In this document: one piece after another, positions 34,231 to 44,224 of the stretch | How the letters are laid out: each line of letters starts with the position of its first letter | Numbering within the stretch: the first letter of the stretch is position 1 | DNA from: Candidatus Andersenbacteria bacterium RIFCSPHIGHO2_02_FULL_46_16 | GTDB lineage: Bacteria; Patescibacteriota; Andersenbacteria; UBA10190 | NCBI GenBank assembly: GCA_001817065.1 | Contig: MHHQ01000011.1 | Coordinates: 713 to 53,009 of the forward strand | DNA: 52,297 nucleotides | Reading direction: 5' to 3' | The notes under the pieces: model-generated | What the model was told of the DNA's origin: nothing | What the model saw: the letters and a program-made list of their open reading frames with translations, nothing else | Database searches by the model: none | Translations under genes and position numbers: made by a program

Positions 34231-35493
34231 ATGTCATCCCAGACCTGTCGGATTTATATATCAGCCAAACACCTCTACCTCCCTTTGATAACTATCGGTT
34301 TACTTATTTTCCTCGCCTACTTGCCGGTTTTTTATTTCCATCTCCACACAGACGTCACTAACTTTTTCACCCAGTCCACCCAATTTCTGTCTACCGGTAC
34401 TTGGCAAGATATGATCTACCAAGAATACCAACCCGCCTCGCTCTGGTTTATCTTGCTCCCCCATATCTTTTCCCCCAACGCTACCGAAGCCCACTATATT
34501 GCCTCGTTTGTTTTTGTTAATGCCATTATTCTCCTTATCTACTTTCTGATAATCGCCCGACTCCTTCCCCATTCCTCCACTTTAATATCCACTCTCCTTT
34601 TAATAGCCACGGGGCCAATCCTACTCTTTAGGCTAGAGCCTCTAGTCGGGTTATTAATTTTACTCGCCTGGTTCAGCCATTTAAAAACCCGGCACATCCT
34701 AGCGGGTATTTTTGTCGGCCTGGCTATTTTTACCAAACTTTATGCTGTAATTCTTTGGCCACTCATGGCTGCCCATTATCTCATATTCTTGCGCCAGCGC
34801 GACCTCTTCATCCAATTTGTCACTGCTACGCTAATCGGGATAGCCATCCCTTTGCTTCCCTTCCTGATGCTGGGTAATCCCCTCAGTGATGTTTACGCCA
34901 CCATTACTAATTTTCAGAACAAACCAATCGGAATGGATAGCATGTGGGGCAACTTAATCATTATAAAATATCAGCTGCTATACAAACGTAGTCCCCCGAT
35001 CGATAACAGCTTAGGCATTAACGGCTTTCCTGCCACCACCACCAACGCGCCTTTGTCTTTTTTTAACCACGCCTGGGTAATTCCTACGGGCAGTCTGCTA
35101 TTTGCTCTCCTTTGGCGCTACCGTCACGTCGGTTACGCCGACCCCCTTCTTCCCCTCCTGGTTCTGCTTGTATTTCTCCTCTTTTCTAAAATAATTAACC
35201 CTCAATACCTCTGGTGGTTTGCTTCTTTGCTCCCGTTATTAACGCTATCCAAACAAAACAAGCAAGCAATGGCTGCTATTGTAGGAGTCACGCTTGTCTC
35301 TCTTATCTTAACCCAGCTCTATTATCCAATCTTTTACAATCAGGTGCTGGCTTGGACTAATCATCAAGCTGCCGGATCTCTTCCTGTCTCGCTTTCTATC
35401 CTTCGCAATGGCTGCCTATTCTTAGTCCTGTTTTTGCTATCCGGCATGTCCTACAAATTTAGGCTGACCAAAACACCTCACCCCGATCAGTAG
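34231..35493 (+). CDS. Multi-span membrane glycosyltransferase-like protein
   Basis: The product is 420 residues with about ten membrane spans. After the first span comes HTDVTNFFTQSTQFLSTG, with the Asp expected in the first external loop of GT-C enzymes. Later loops FTKLYAVILWPL and NPQYLWWFASLLPLL match the GT87 pattern. It would transfer a sugar from a polyprenyl-phosphate donor outside the membrane. It is one of only two GT-C-type genes on the plus strand in the locus and has its own TATAAT promoter. The tail meets the GT2 gene on the other strand with a 3-base gap. Confidence 0.7.
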   Translation: MSSQTCRIYISAKHLYLPLITIGLLIFLAYLPVFYFHLHTDVTNFFTQSTQFLSTGTWQDMIYQEYQPASLWFILLPHIFSPNATEAHYIASFVFVNAIILLIYFLIIARLLPHSSTLISTLLLIATGPILLFRLEPLVGLLILLAWFSHLKTRHILAGIFVGLAIFTKLYAVILWPLMAAHYLIFLRQRDLFIQFVTATLIGIAIPLLPFLMLGNPLSDVYATITNFQNKPIGMDSMWGNLIIIKYQLLYKRSPPIDNSLGINGFPATTTNAPLSFFNHAWVIPTGSLLFALLWRYRHVGYADPLLPLLVLLVFLLFSKIINPQYLWWFASLLPLLTLSKQNKQAMAAIVGVTLVSLILTQLYYPIFYNQVLAWTNHQAAGSLPVSLSILRNGCLFLVLFLLSGMSYKFRLTKTPHPDQ

Positions 35494-35496
35494 ACA

Positions 35497-36240
35497 CTAA
35501 TCTCTGCTCACCGCCCGATAATTTTGCCACCAAAAACGCCATGTTTCATAAATCGTTCCCAGTACCACTCTGGGGTGTGCCGCCTTAGAAACACCACTAA
35601 CTCTGGGACGATGTGTCACACCCACCTGGGCAATTTTGTACCCCCGCCTGCACGCCTGTAATAATATTTCCGCATCAATAAAACCATGTTTCGAACTAAT
35701 ACTAATCTGGTCCAGCAGATGATGAGGTACTAGTTTAAAGGCACAATTAACATCCTTCACATCCAGATTAAACATGAGGCGCACCTGCCAGTTGTAACAC
35801 CAGGAAGTGAAACGACGGAATGCCGAATATTGTTTTTTGATCCGATAACCAACTGCTAAATCAGCCTGCGACAGTTGTTCAATCAGCTTGGGCAGTTCAT
35901 TAACATCAAACTGATCATCACCATCCGTATAAAAAACCCAATCATAGCGGGCACTCTTAAAACCATCATTCAGTGTCGCCCCATAACCCAGATTCTCCGG
36001 GTGGTGAACGACCCGCACTTTGTTATACCTCCGGGCTAGCTCATCCGCGACCTCGGCCGTTTTATCTGGACTGCCATCTTCCACGATCACAATTTCATAG
36101 TCATCAAGCCCTAATTTTTCGAGCACTTTAACAGTTGACGTCACGACCTTGCCAATATTGCCCTCATCAAAATACGCTGGGAAAAATACCGACAGATTTC
36201 GCAGTGGTGGGTGAGACCAAGCCAAATGATTTGTTTTCAT
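35497..36240 (-). CDS. GT2 family polyprenyl-phosphate sugar synthase-like
   Basis: The GT-A motifs are SVFFPAYFDEGNIGKVV, IVIVEDGSPDKTAEVA and FYTDGDDQFDVNEL, followed by VNCAFKLVPHHLLDQI near the acceptor side. This pattern fits dolichyl-phosphate glucose or mannose synthase-like enzymes without membrane spans. The start is the ATG at 36240; a GTG three codons upstream is weaker. Its likely partner is one of the neighbouring GT-C proteins. A 106-base gap with no evident feature follows on the upstream side. Confidence 0.85.
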   Translation of the reverse strand: MKTNHLAWSHPPLRNLSVFFPAYFDEGNIGKVVTSTVKVLEKLGLDDYEIVIVEDGSPDKTAEVADELARRYNKVRVVHHPENLGYGATLNDGFKSARYDWVFYTDGDDQFDVNELPKLIEQLSQADLAVGYRIKKQYSAFRRFTSWCYNWQVRLMFNLDVKDVNCAFKLVPHHLLDQISISSKHGFIDAEILLQACRRGYKIAQVGVTHRPRVSGVSKAAHPRVVLGTIYETWRFWWQNYRAVSRD

Positions 36241-36346
36241 ATCATTCACACCTTACCACAGGCCAACTACCAGACACCATCAATTGTGCATCTAAAAAGT
36301 CATTAAATAAATTCTGCTTTTAGCCATTTTTAACATCCGTCAGTTT

Positions 36347-37738
36347 TCATTTACTCAACTGCAGGCACAAGATAGTTATATCCGTTATATGCACAATAAA
36401 AAGTAAAACAAAAACTGTGTTAGACACTTCTTGCCAGCGCGTTACTTCCCTTATCCTTCTGTAAAATATATCCGCCGCTTCGCCGAAAAGATAAACATTA
36501 GCTAATATTACTGGTAAAATGTAGATCACTTTCATCGCGTAAAAAGGGCGATAATTAATAGAATACGACACCCCCGCAGCCAAGAAAGCTATCACCCCCA
36601 ACAATATAAAAAAGGTGGACGAGGACAGCCCCTCTCCTCTCGTTATTTTTTTTATCATGTCATGTCCTGTTCGCCATATGCCAAACATAAATAGGCCTAG
36701 CGGCCACAACCCAAGCACCATACTAGCTCGTCCAACCATTCTAATAAACGGCGTATCGAGCTCCCAACTAGACGGCCAGCGCTCAAAATGCACAAAGTTA
36801 AACCTCCCGTACAACTGGCTCCAATACGATGTGCGATGCAAGGGGTACTCTTCATTGCCTAACGTAATCATCGGTTCCTGTAACAATCCTTCTATCCTGA
36901 AAGTAAAGAAAGAATCATAAATTGACGTTACCCCCGGCCTATCACCGTACGTCTGCTTGAACCAAAATGGCCGCGGCTCAACTTGATACCTCGGTCCAAA
37001 AAACTCACCCTCTGCCATCCAGTCACTCCAGTAGGGGGTTAGTGGAATGACGATAAAACAAAAAATTAATATCACCAACAAGATCAGAAACACCGCCCGT
37101 GGTTGACTCACCAAACGTTTCTTCCCCCACCACAACGCTTCCACCAATAAAGTACTGATCAAGACTGCGAACAGCACTAGCCCGCCGCCTTTAGTCAAGG
37201 CCATCAAGACCGTCATCACCATTCCTTGATAAAAGTACTTCTGTCTTCCTGTCTCGAAAAACATAATGGTCAGCCAAACCGCTGCCGTACCAAAGAATAT
37301 TGCCCAACTATCATTAGTAGCCTGGGCGCTAATACCAATCAAACGGGGATTAAAGGATACTAAGCTCAGCGCAATTAACTTTACGGGTATCTGCCAACGT
37401 CTTTTAAAAATAAATGCATAGGCAATTATAACCACCCCCGATCCAGCCAAAGCATTGAGCAACTGTGCGGTTTTTATCTGTCCTTCCCCAGACAAAGTCG
37501 CTGGCAATAATTGCCACACCATAGCCACACTCGCATGCCATAATTTTGGGTGATAGGCCATCACCATCTCTGTTCGCATTGGTACTCTCCCCTCGTTCGC
37601 GATTACTCGGCTAACACTTAAATGGTCGTCATTACTTTCTAGATTGACTAGCGCTAGCACTAACCTAAGCAGCACCCCTATGCCAATCACCACGATAGCC
37701 CACCGCGTTGCTAAGTCCGTTTTCTGCCAACTGATCAT
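36347..37738 (-). CDS. Multi-span GT-C glycosyltransferase-like protein
   Basis: The 463-residue protein has about ten spans. The first external loop contains ESNDDHLSVSRVIANEG and MAYHPKLWHASVAMVW; paired acidic residues in this position are characteristic of GT39-like GT-C enzymes. A large external loop (residues ~235-320, YWSDWMAEGEFFGPRYQ onward) lies between spans. The substrate is unknown. The start overlaps the stop of the upstream gene by 4 bases (ATGA), showing translational coupling with another GT-C gene. Confidence 0.7.
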   Translation of the reverse strand: MISWQKTDLATRWAIVVIGIGVLLRLVLALVNLESNDDHLSVSRVIANEGRVPMRTEMVMAYHPKLWHASVAMVWQLLPATLSGEGQIKTAQLLNALAGSGVVIIAYAFIFKRRWQIPVKLIALSLVSFNPRLIGISAQATNDSWAIFFGTAAVWLTIMFFETGRQKYFYQGMVMTVLMALTKGGGLVLFAVLISTLLVEALWWGKKRLVSQPRAVFLILLVILIFCFIVIPLTPYWSDWMAEGEFFGPRYQVEPRPFWFKQTYGDRPGVTSIYDSFFTFRIEGLLQEPMITLGNEEYPLHRTSYWSQLYGRFNFVHFERWPSSWELDTPFIRMVGRASMVLGLWPLGLFMFGIWRTGHDMIKKITRGEGLSSSTFFILLGVIAFLAAGVSYSINYRPFYAMKVIYILPVILANVYLFGEAADIFYRRIREVTRWQEVSNTVFVLLFIVHITDITILCLQLSK

Positions 37739-39006
37739 ACTTCTTGCTTAATTCGTTGCTGAGCCATCAAACCGAGACCGATGATGCACATTAATACGGG
37801 CAACAACGCCATAAAACTAATCATTGCTTCGGGCATGCTGTAAAATCTTCCCCCGTAAAACATCGCATAGGAAAACAGGCCATTAATTAATGACGACAAA
37901 CTAAGCATCACGTAGGCAGGCAAAGTAATCCGATGATCGAAGTCAAATAACACAAAAGCGAATAAAACAAAGAAGGGAAAAATATGCCGCTCGTGTGCTC
38001 GAGTCAGCAAGGTGAAGGCGGCTAACGATAACAACGATCCAGCCAAGAAAACTGCTGGTAAACTTGCTTTACGCCGCCACAAACAGAAGGTAACTAAAGC
38101 AGCATAACCAATAAACAATAACGTACCCCAAGTGCGATATGTCACGCCTAGCCACATCAAGCTGTCTGGTTGCCAATTACTTCGCACCACTACCCAAAAA
38201 TTAAAAGCGTTAACCGACGCAAATGGAAAGCGACTGGCTGCTACACCTGCCTGCCCCTGCATCAATTGCCAAGGCTCTACCAACAAACCTCGGGTTTCTC
38301 GTTGCTCATTTAGTAAAAACGGTAATGCTAATAACCAAATCGATCCCAGAAATACTGAGCCAAATAGTATTATTTGCCTGATAAAATCTTTTCTTTTCTC
38401 CCGCCACAACAAGACCAATACCAGTGGCAAAAGTACCACCGAGTGAGGCTTAAATTGTGTAGCTAGCGCCAGCAGGAAAGCCGACGTTCCAGTCCGTCGG
38501 TAATAGGCCATCAACAACACTGCCACTAACAATAATCCTTGCACTGCATCCATCTGTCCCCATAAGGACGAAATATACCAGGTGAATGGATTGAAGAAAT
38601 AGAGGCAACCGGCGATTATCCCCTTGGTTTCTCCAGAACGCCTTCCCACCTGCCAATACAACAAACCAGCAAGTACCACGTCCGCTATATGCGCTGGCAA
38701 TTTATAAAGCAAGGTCTGGGAAATATCTGGCCACTGATTACTGATTTCTCCCAGTCCCCACAATAAATACAATATCCCCCCCGGCAGACGATCGCTCCAA
38801 CCAGCATCAAAGAAACCCGCACTTCCCTGACGTTGCAGCAAATCCCCCCAACTTATAAAAAATTCCATATCGCTCACAAACGTTCCGTACTCTGCAACCA
38901 ATAATCGGAGCACCAAACCAAAACTCATTATCATCAGAAAAAACCAAGCATTCGATTTCCTTAACGTTGTATAACTATTTAGTGACTGGCTAGCTGTCCC
39001 GCTCAT
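37735..39006 (-). CDS. Multi-span GT-C glycosyltransferase-like protein
   Basis: The 423-residue protein has about ten spans. FVSDMEFFISWGDLLQ in the first external loop and SLWGQMDAVQGLLL further on resemble the ALG6/GT87 type of polyprenyl-phosphate-dependent glycosyltransferase. The ATQFKPHSVVLLPLVL loop is also typical. It lies between a PIG-V-like gene (1-base gap) and a coupled GT-C gene, so three transferases are probably made from one transcript. Confidence 0.72.
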   Translation of the reverse strand: MSGTASQSLNSYTTLRKSNAWFFLMIMSFGLVLRLLVAEYGTFVSDMEFFISWGDLLQRQGSAGFFDAGWSDRLPGGILYLLWGLGEISNQWPDISQTLLYKLPAHIADVVLAGLLYWQVGRRSGETKGIIAGCLYFFNPFTWYISSLWGQMDAVQGLLLVAVLLMAYYRRTGTSAFLLALATQFKPHSVVLLPLVLVLLWREKRKDFIRQIILFGSVFLGSIWLLALPFLLNEQRETRGLLVEPWQLMQGQAGVAASRFPFASVNAFNFWVVVRSNWQPDSLMWLGVTYRTWGTLLFIGYAALVTFCLWRRKASLPAVFLAGSLLSLAAFTLLTRAHERHIFPFFVLFAFVLFDFDHRITLPAYVMLSLSSLINGLFSYAMFYGGRFYSMPEAMISFMALLPVLMCIIGLGLMAQQRIKQEV

Positions 39007-39007
39007 A

Positions 39008-40153
39008 TTAGTAGGCTCCCCAGCTTTGATTAAAATACCCCATAAACAGCGCCATACATCCCACTGACAAAAGCGTCAGCGGCACAGCCAACCATCGGTA
39101 TTTCCCAACTTTTCCTAGCAACATAAATATCGGAAACGCTGTTAAAACATAACGGGGTGTGCTTTCCAATTTCGTTGTCGACAGAATAATAAAAGAAATT
39201 CCTAATAAATATACGAAGTAAGACGTCCGTAACCGGAAAAAGGACACGACCAAGCCGACCAGCAAGCCCATCCCAGCTAACCACTCAGCCAGGCCTGTCA
39301 TCACCCCACTTTTGGAAAAGGGGAAAGATCCCATTACCCGCCATCTTTCTGCTAAACCAACCCAGGGCCACGAAAAAGATTTTTGCCAGTTTCCCCCCAC
39401 CACATTCATAAAAGCCAGCCAATCACCGAACAACTGATAATTATAAAGCAAATAAACCAGGAAGCTGCCTGGAATTAAGCTTAACCACACCACCTGAAAA
39501 CGCTTCTGATGATTATCTTTCCGCTGCAAAAAGAACTCTAGCAACAAGGCTGGAAATAAGAATAATCCCAGTATCTTGGTAAAAGCCGCCAAACTACCTA
39601 ACACGCCAGCTCCCCACCACCAACCTTTTCTCGCGCAATAAAACGCTCCCACAGCCAAACATAGAAAAACGCCCTCCGTGTAAGCAGCGTTAAAGAAATA
39701 CGCTGAAGGGAATAGCAGAAAGGCGACTAGTGCATACCAAGCCACTTGCCGACCCAGCTCCAGTCGCGTCAATCGATAAAACAAGTACAAACCAACTATA
39801 GAAAATATATTAGACACAGACATAGAAGCACTGATAAAACTTCCTGTTATTTCTTTAACTATCCGGATCAAGATAGGGTATAGCGGTAGAAAGACAATGC
39901 GATTGGCCGCATAACCAGTCGCCGCATATCCGGTGTCAGCCAAGCCGTGATACCAAGCGCTATCCCATCGGTCCCAAATAATCAGTAAAAATTGCATCAC
40001 AGTCTCTTCTCCTTGAGCTTCTGCCATCAGTAGAGCAACTATGATGCTTAAGGCAAAAAGAGCAATTTTTACACCAACAATCATTAACAATACTTCTGTC
40101 TGTTCCCACTTAACAAAACGGCTGATCGTTCTTCCCAAATCTCGCATCGGCAT
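39008..40153 (-). CDS. PIG-V-like mannosyltransferase (GT76-type)
   Basis: The signatures IIWDRWDSAWYHGLADTGY, NRIVFLPLYPILIR and PSAYFFNAAYTEGVFLCLA (each partly quoted) match the GPI mannosyltransferase 2 (PIG-V) superfamily, which in bacteria transfers mannose or related sugars from polyprenyl-phosphate donors outside the cell. About nine spans; 381 residues. The Asp-Arg-Trp-Asp motif after the first span holds the presumed catalytic acidic residues. It follows the GT2 gene at 40174 by 20 bases. Confidence 0.83.
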   Translation of the reverse strand: MPMRDLGRTISRFVKWEQTEVLLMIVGVKIALFALSIIVALLMAEAQGEETVMQFLLIIWDRWDSAWYHGLADTGYAATGYAANRIVFLPLYPILIRIVKEITGSFISASMSVSNIFSIVGLYLFYRLTRLELGRQVAWYALVAFLLFPSAYFFNAAYTEGVFLCLAVGAFYCARKGWWWGAGVLGSLAAFTKILGLFLFPALLLEFFLQRKDNHQKRFQVVWLSLIPGSFLVYLLYNYQLFGDWLAFMNVVGGNWQKSFSWPWVGLAERWRVMGSFPFSKSGVMTGLAEWLAGMGLLVGLVVSFFRLRTSYFVYLLGISFIILSTTKLESTPRYVLTAFPIFMLLGKVGKYRWLAVPLTLLSVGCMALFMGYFNQSWGAY

Positions 40154-40173
40154 AACTTTCCTGTTTATATTTA

Positions 40174-40878
40174 TTAACCTCTCTGGCTGCGTAAGGCGAC
40201 TAGTGCCTTAAGCATCTGCCAAACCACATCCCAACGGGCACCTGTTGGTCGGCCGCCTTGCCTGGAGAAATGCGTCACTGCCACTTCTTTGATTTTCACC
40301 CCCCGTTGTTTCAGCCGCCACATCCACTCCACAGTAAATATCTTATGGTCACGAGAATTAATTGGTTGAATTTTCACCCACACCTCTCGCTTAAATAGCT
40401 TAAAACCACAGCCTATGTCTTTCAGACTCAAACCAAATAATAAATTAATTAATAGCGTATAACCCCACGAAAACATTCTTCTTAACCCTCCATCCGCCCT
40501 ATTCCGGCGAGTGCCCACGACCACATCAAATTCATCTGCGAACGGCCACAACTGCTCCACGGACTCTATTCTAAATTGGCCGTCGGAGTCCATCAGTAAA
40601 ATCCGCTCCAACCTTGCGGCATTAAACCCGGTCCACAGTGCCTCGCCGTAACCTTGATTATGAGAGTGTTGAATTAGTTTAATTAAAGCCCCCTTTTTTA
40701 TTAGGCTATTAACTGCCCCCACCGAACCGTCCTTTGACCCATCATCGACCACGATAATTTCATACAAAGCCCCACTCTTCGTTAAGTAGCTGCTGACATT
40801 TTCCAGCGTACCGGTAATTGCTCTTTCCTCATTGAACATGGGCAAAACCACTGACAGACTTCGCGTGATAGCCATCAT
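40174..40878 (-). CDS. GT2 family polyprenyl-phosphate sugar synthase-like
   Basis: SVVLPMFNEERAITGTL, IIVVDDGSKDGSVGAV and LLMDSDGQFRIESVEQL give the GT-A donor site; DIGCGFKLFKREVW and VAVTHFSRQGGRPTGAR follow as in dolichyl-phosphate glucose synthase-like proteins. The 234-residue length has no room for membrane spans. The ATG at 40878 overlaps the stop of the upstream GT-C gene by four bases, so a lipid-sugar synthase is made together with a transferase that could use its product. Confidence 0.86.
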   Translation of the reverse strand: MMAITRSLSVVLPMFNEERAITGTLENVSSYLTKSGALYEIIVVDDGSKDGSVGAVNSLIKKGALIKLIQHSHNQGYGEALWTGFNAARLERILLMDSDGQFRIESVEQLWPFADEFDVVVGTRRNRADGGLRRMFSWGYTLLINLLFGLSLKDIGCGFKLFKREVWVKIQPINSRDHKIFTVEWMWRLKQRGVKIKEVAVTHFSRQGGRPTGARWDVVWQMLKALVALRSQRG

Positions 40879-42314
40879 ACCACACCAATCACTCTGGCAG
40901 TCCATAAAATGTTAAAAACCCAAACTGCCTCATAAAACCACAGGATACACAATAAGACCATTATCAATGACGAAAACTCAAAATGTTTACTCCGCCACAA
41001 CAGCACAACAGCCACTACCCCATACAATAATAGTAACAAGATTCTCAGTGCCGTGGTGTCAGGCACGATATTGCTGCTCTGCACCACCATCGCCACTAAA
41101 GGCAAAAACAGAAACAAATACACTTTTTCTCCTTTATATAACTCATAAAACACATGCCCCAAACCCAAACCTATTAAAGGATAAAGCATATATTTATACC
41201 AACCATAAGTTTCTTCCGGGGAAAAATACAAGAAGACAAGCGAGATTATCAGCAAAACACTCGCTATATACACTCCCTGGTCTTTGTTGCGATACTTATG
41301 CCCTAAACCAATTAAACCTAGAGGTCCGATGGTCATTGACGGATCATATAAAGTAAAGTCCCCGATATTATACCAAGTCATAATAGACCAAAAATGAATA
41401 AAGGACTGACGTCGGCTATGATGAGCTTCCAATACATTCAAAAAAACTTCCCAATTGTAAAAATAACCCCATACTCCAAATACCAACACTGAAACCAACC
41501 CGCTTGTTATCAACATTACTGCCAATTTCGTTCTTCGTTGATATAGAGCCAAAAATATCAACGTCGCTACCACCACCACTCCAGATAATTTAACTAGAAT
41601 AGCAGTCAAGCTAATAGCACCCAACGTATACCAAGCTATGCTTCGCTGCCGCTGGTTCGCGCTGCGGCTATAAACATCATAAGCATACAAACCTCCTATC
41701 AATAGGAAGCCAATCCAATGCTCTGCCGCCACAAAGCGGGATGACACTACATGTGATGGAAAAAAAACCATAGCCGCTAAAGTGAACAAAGCTAAAGTGG
41801 GACCAAACACTCGCTTGGTATAAACATACAACAGCCCAATGGTCGCAATCGACAATATTATCATGGGTAATCGAACCTTAGCCCAGTCCATGTTTTGGAC
41901 ATCGGTCTCACCCACTAACCATGCCCAACCGCCTACCATTAATGAGAATAATGGCGGATGGTCCAAGTAAGGAGTTACTATATTCCCCTGCGGCATTATT
42001 CCGCCTCGCATATAAGCATCATAAAATAATGTCCAGGTGCTAGGTACTCCCGTTTGAATAACCGACGTCCCTACCATCAGCCAAGTCTTTTCATCATCTA
42101 GGATAGGCTGAAAATCTCCCAAATTTACTATCCTTAAAAACAATCCAACTATCAGTAAAAACACAACCAATACCTGCCGGTATGTCACCTTTACTTTTCC
42201 CGTTCGCCACCACCGATAACCCTGCTCTAACCAAGAACGCAAGGTAACGAACGCCGTTACTGGGTTCTCTATATTCATATTTGCCATCCCCGCAGTGTAC
42301 ACTGACAAAACCAT
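40875..42314 (-). CDS. GT39/ArnT-like GT-C glycosyltransferase
   Basis: The 479-residue protein has about twelve spans. The first external loop reads PILDDEKTWLMVG, with the Asp-Asp-Glu typical of PMT/ArnT-like (GT39/GT83) enzymes, followed by TPYLDHPPLFSLMVGGWAWL. Members transfer sugars from polyprenyl phosphates to proteins or lipids. Both ATG 42314 and ATG 42287 are possible starts. It is divergent from the plus-strand gene at 42368 with a 53-base gap. Confidence 0.78.
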   Translation of the reverse strand: MVLSVYTAGMANMNIENPVTAFVTLRSWLEQGYRWWRTGKVKVTYRQVLVVFLLIVGLFLRIVNLGDFQPILDDEKTWLMVGTSVIQTGVPSTWTLFYDAYMRGGIMPQGNIVTPYLDHPPLFSLMVGGWAWLVGETDVQNMDWAKVRLPMIILSIATIGLLYVYTKRVFGPTLALFTLAAMVFFPSHVVSSRFVAAEHWIGFLLIGGLYAYDVYSRSANQRQRSIAWYTLGAISLTAILVKLSGVVVVATLIFLALYQRRTKLAVMLITSGLVSVLVFGVWGYFYNWEVFLNVLEAHHSRRQSFIHFWSIMTWYNIGDFTLYDPSMTIGPLGLIGLGHKYRNKDQGVYIASVLLIISLVFLYFSPEETYGWYKYMLYPLIGLGLGHVFYELYKGEKVYLFLFLPLVAMVVQSSNIVPDTTALRILLLLLYGVVAVVLLWRSKHFEFSSLIMVLLCILWFYEAVWVFNILWTARVIGVV

Positions 42315-42367
42315 CCCTCACAAACACCCAACTTGACTTGTTTCGTTATTACGCTTTGATTATTTAA

Positions 42368-44224
42368 ATGAGCCTCTTCTTGCCTATAACCATCTTTATA
42401 ATCTCATCGCTGACCGGCATCAGCCTTGTATTATGGTTATCCGTTTTTCGAGAAAAAACCCTAATTGTTGCCATTGGCACAGTCGTTGGATTAACCATCA
42501 CCACTGTTATTATCTATCTGTCCTCCGCTTTCTTTCTTCTCTCCCATTCTTTGATTTATTCAATTCTGCTTGTTGAGGTCGTTTATCTAGGTATCACCTC
42601 CGTCCGAGGCAGAACTTGGTCTACCTTTTACAAGCTGCCTGTCAACAAACCAGCCACCATTGTTCTAGTTGTCTTATTACTATTGTCCGCTTTGATCGCA
42701 CCCAAGTTATTATTTACAAGTTCTGCCACCAACGGCGGATTATCCACCAGCATCATTAACGCCTATGGCGACCTTGGGTTTCATTTGGCCAACATCACTA
42801 ATCTGGCCTTTAATGCGACCATTCCTCCCGCCAACCCTATTCTGGCGGGTAATAATTTGACCTATCCTTTTTTCTCTAATTTCTTCTCAGCTATCCTCTT
42901 GGTTGCCGGCGCCAACTATAGCCAAGCTGTTGTTTGGCCGGCTTTCCTCCTCATCCCTCTCACACTTTTTCTCTTCTACCAACTCACTTTCACCTTAACC
43001 AACAGCTCAAAAGTCGCTCTTATCGCCCTTCTGCTCTTTGCCCTTGGCGGCAGTACGCTGGGCTGGGTTAGGGTCGTGAATGACCTGCACATGCCCCACG
43101 AATCATTCATCCAATTGCTAGCCCATCTTCCCATCAACTATACCGGTCACTCAGATGACCCTCTTAGCTTCTACATTATCAATCCGATTATTTCACTGCT
43201 CTTGCCACAACGCTCCTTCATGTTCGGCATGTCTCTCGCTTTTATTATCCTGCTTTTGCTTACCCGCCCACCTAACCATCCTGCCCGTCATCGTGTAATG
43301 ATTATTGCCGGACTACTTGCTGGTCTTCTGCCCCTATTCCATGCTCACACCGTCATCGCCCTCGTACCAATTATCATCATGCTGTGCCTCTACCAACCCA
43401 GACAAGGTTGGATCTCATTCTTTGTAACGGCCACGCTGATTGGCCTACCCGGACTACTCTATTTCTCCACCAGCCACGCCTCGGCTGCCGCCTCCCCACA
43501 CCTTCAACTAGGCTGGATGGCACATAATCAGTCAATTATTCTCTTTTGGCTCAAGAACTCTGGTCTGCTCATCCCTATCACCCTGCTCGGCTTCTTTCTG
43601 CCTGTACCCAAACCAACTAAAGTGTTTGCTCTCTCCGGTCTGCTGCTATTTCTGTCTGCTAATGTCTGGCGCTTCGCCGCCTGGGAATGGGACAACACAA
43701 AAATATTTGTCTATTGGATCCTGTTCACTTTGCCCTTAATCGCCTCAGCTGGCATTATCTTGTGGCAGAGAAGCAAATATTATTGGCGCGCTATTCTCTT
43801 CGCTGTACTTGTCTTTCATTTGCTCTCCGGCTCCATTGATGTTTTTCGTCTGACTTTGCCCAACCTCCCTGCCTGGCCTGAGTGGGATCCGGACGCCATC
43901 GCCATGGCCAAATCAATCCGTGCCAAAACCAAACGCGGTGATGTAATTCTTATAGCTCCATATCACAATTCACCCGTCGCTCTTTCCGGACGCTCTGCCT
44001 ACCTTGGCTTTCCCGGACACGTCTGGACCCATGGCAGCGACCATACCCAGCGAGATGGCAGTATTGGCCCTTTTTATACCGGTCAGCTGGCCACCCTTAC
44101 TCAAATCCAACCGCAATACGTCGTTGTCGGACCAGTCGAGCGCTCTTTCTATCCAAAACTACAAATTCGACCCGAGTGGCAGTTAATCGCCCGCCATGGT
44201 AATTACGAGCTCTATAAAATTTAG
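42368..44224 (+). CDS. Large multi-span membrane protein, GT-C-like, 618 aa
   Basis: About thirteen spans. The region AYGDLGFHLANITNLAFNATIPPANPILAG (read in two parts) resembles the first external loop of large GT-C proteins with an Asp followed by His. Later motifs PQRSFMFGMSLAF, LFHAHTVIALVPI and WEWDNTKIFVYW recur in this bacterial membrane family, for which I know no proven function. The last 120 residues form a soluble domain (GDVILIAPYHNSPVALSGR). It is convergent with the gene at 44221 with a 4-base overlap. Confidence 0.65.
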   Translation: MSLFLPITIFIISSLTGISLVLWLSVFREKTLIVAIGTVVGLTITTVIIYLSSAFFLLSHSLIYSILLVEVVYLGITSVRGRTWSTFYKLPVNKPATIVLVVLLLLSALIAPKLLFTSSATNGGLSTSIINAYGDLGFHLANITNLAFNATIPPANPILAGNNLTYPFFSNFFSAILLVAGANYSQAVVWPAFLLIPLTLFLFYQLTFTLTNSSKVALIALLLFALGGSTLGWVRVVNDLHMPHESFIQLLAHLPINYTGHSDDPLSFYIINPIISLLLPQRSFMFGMSLAFIILLLLTRPPNHPARHRVMIIAGLLAGLLPLFHAHTVIALVPIIIMLCLYQPRQGWISFFVTATLIGLPGLLYFSTSHASAAASPHLQLGWMAHNQSIILFWLKNSGLLIPITLLGFFLPVPKPTKVFALSGLLLFLSANVWRFAAWEWDNTKIFVYWILFTLPLIASAGIILWQRSKYYWRAILFAVLVFHLLSGSIDVFRLTLPNLPAWPEWDPDAIAMAKSIRAKTKRGDVILIAPYHNSPVALSGRSAYLGFPGHVWTHGSDHTQRDGSIGPFYTGQLATLTQIQPQYVVVGPVERSFYPKLQIRPEWQLIARHGNYELYKI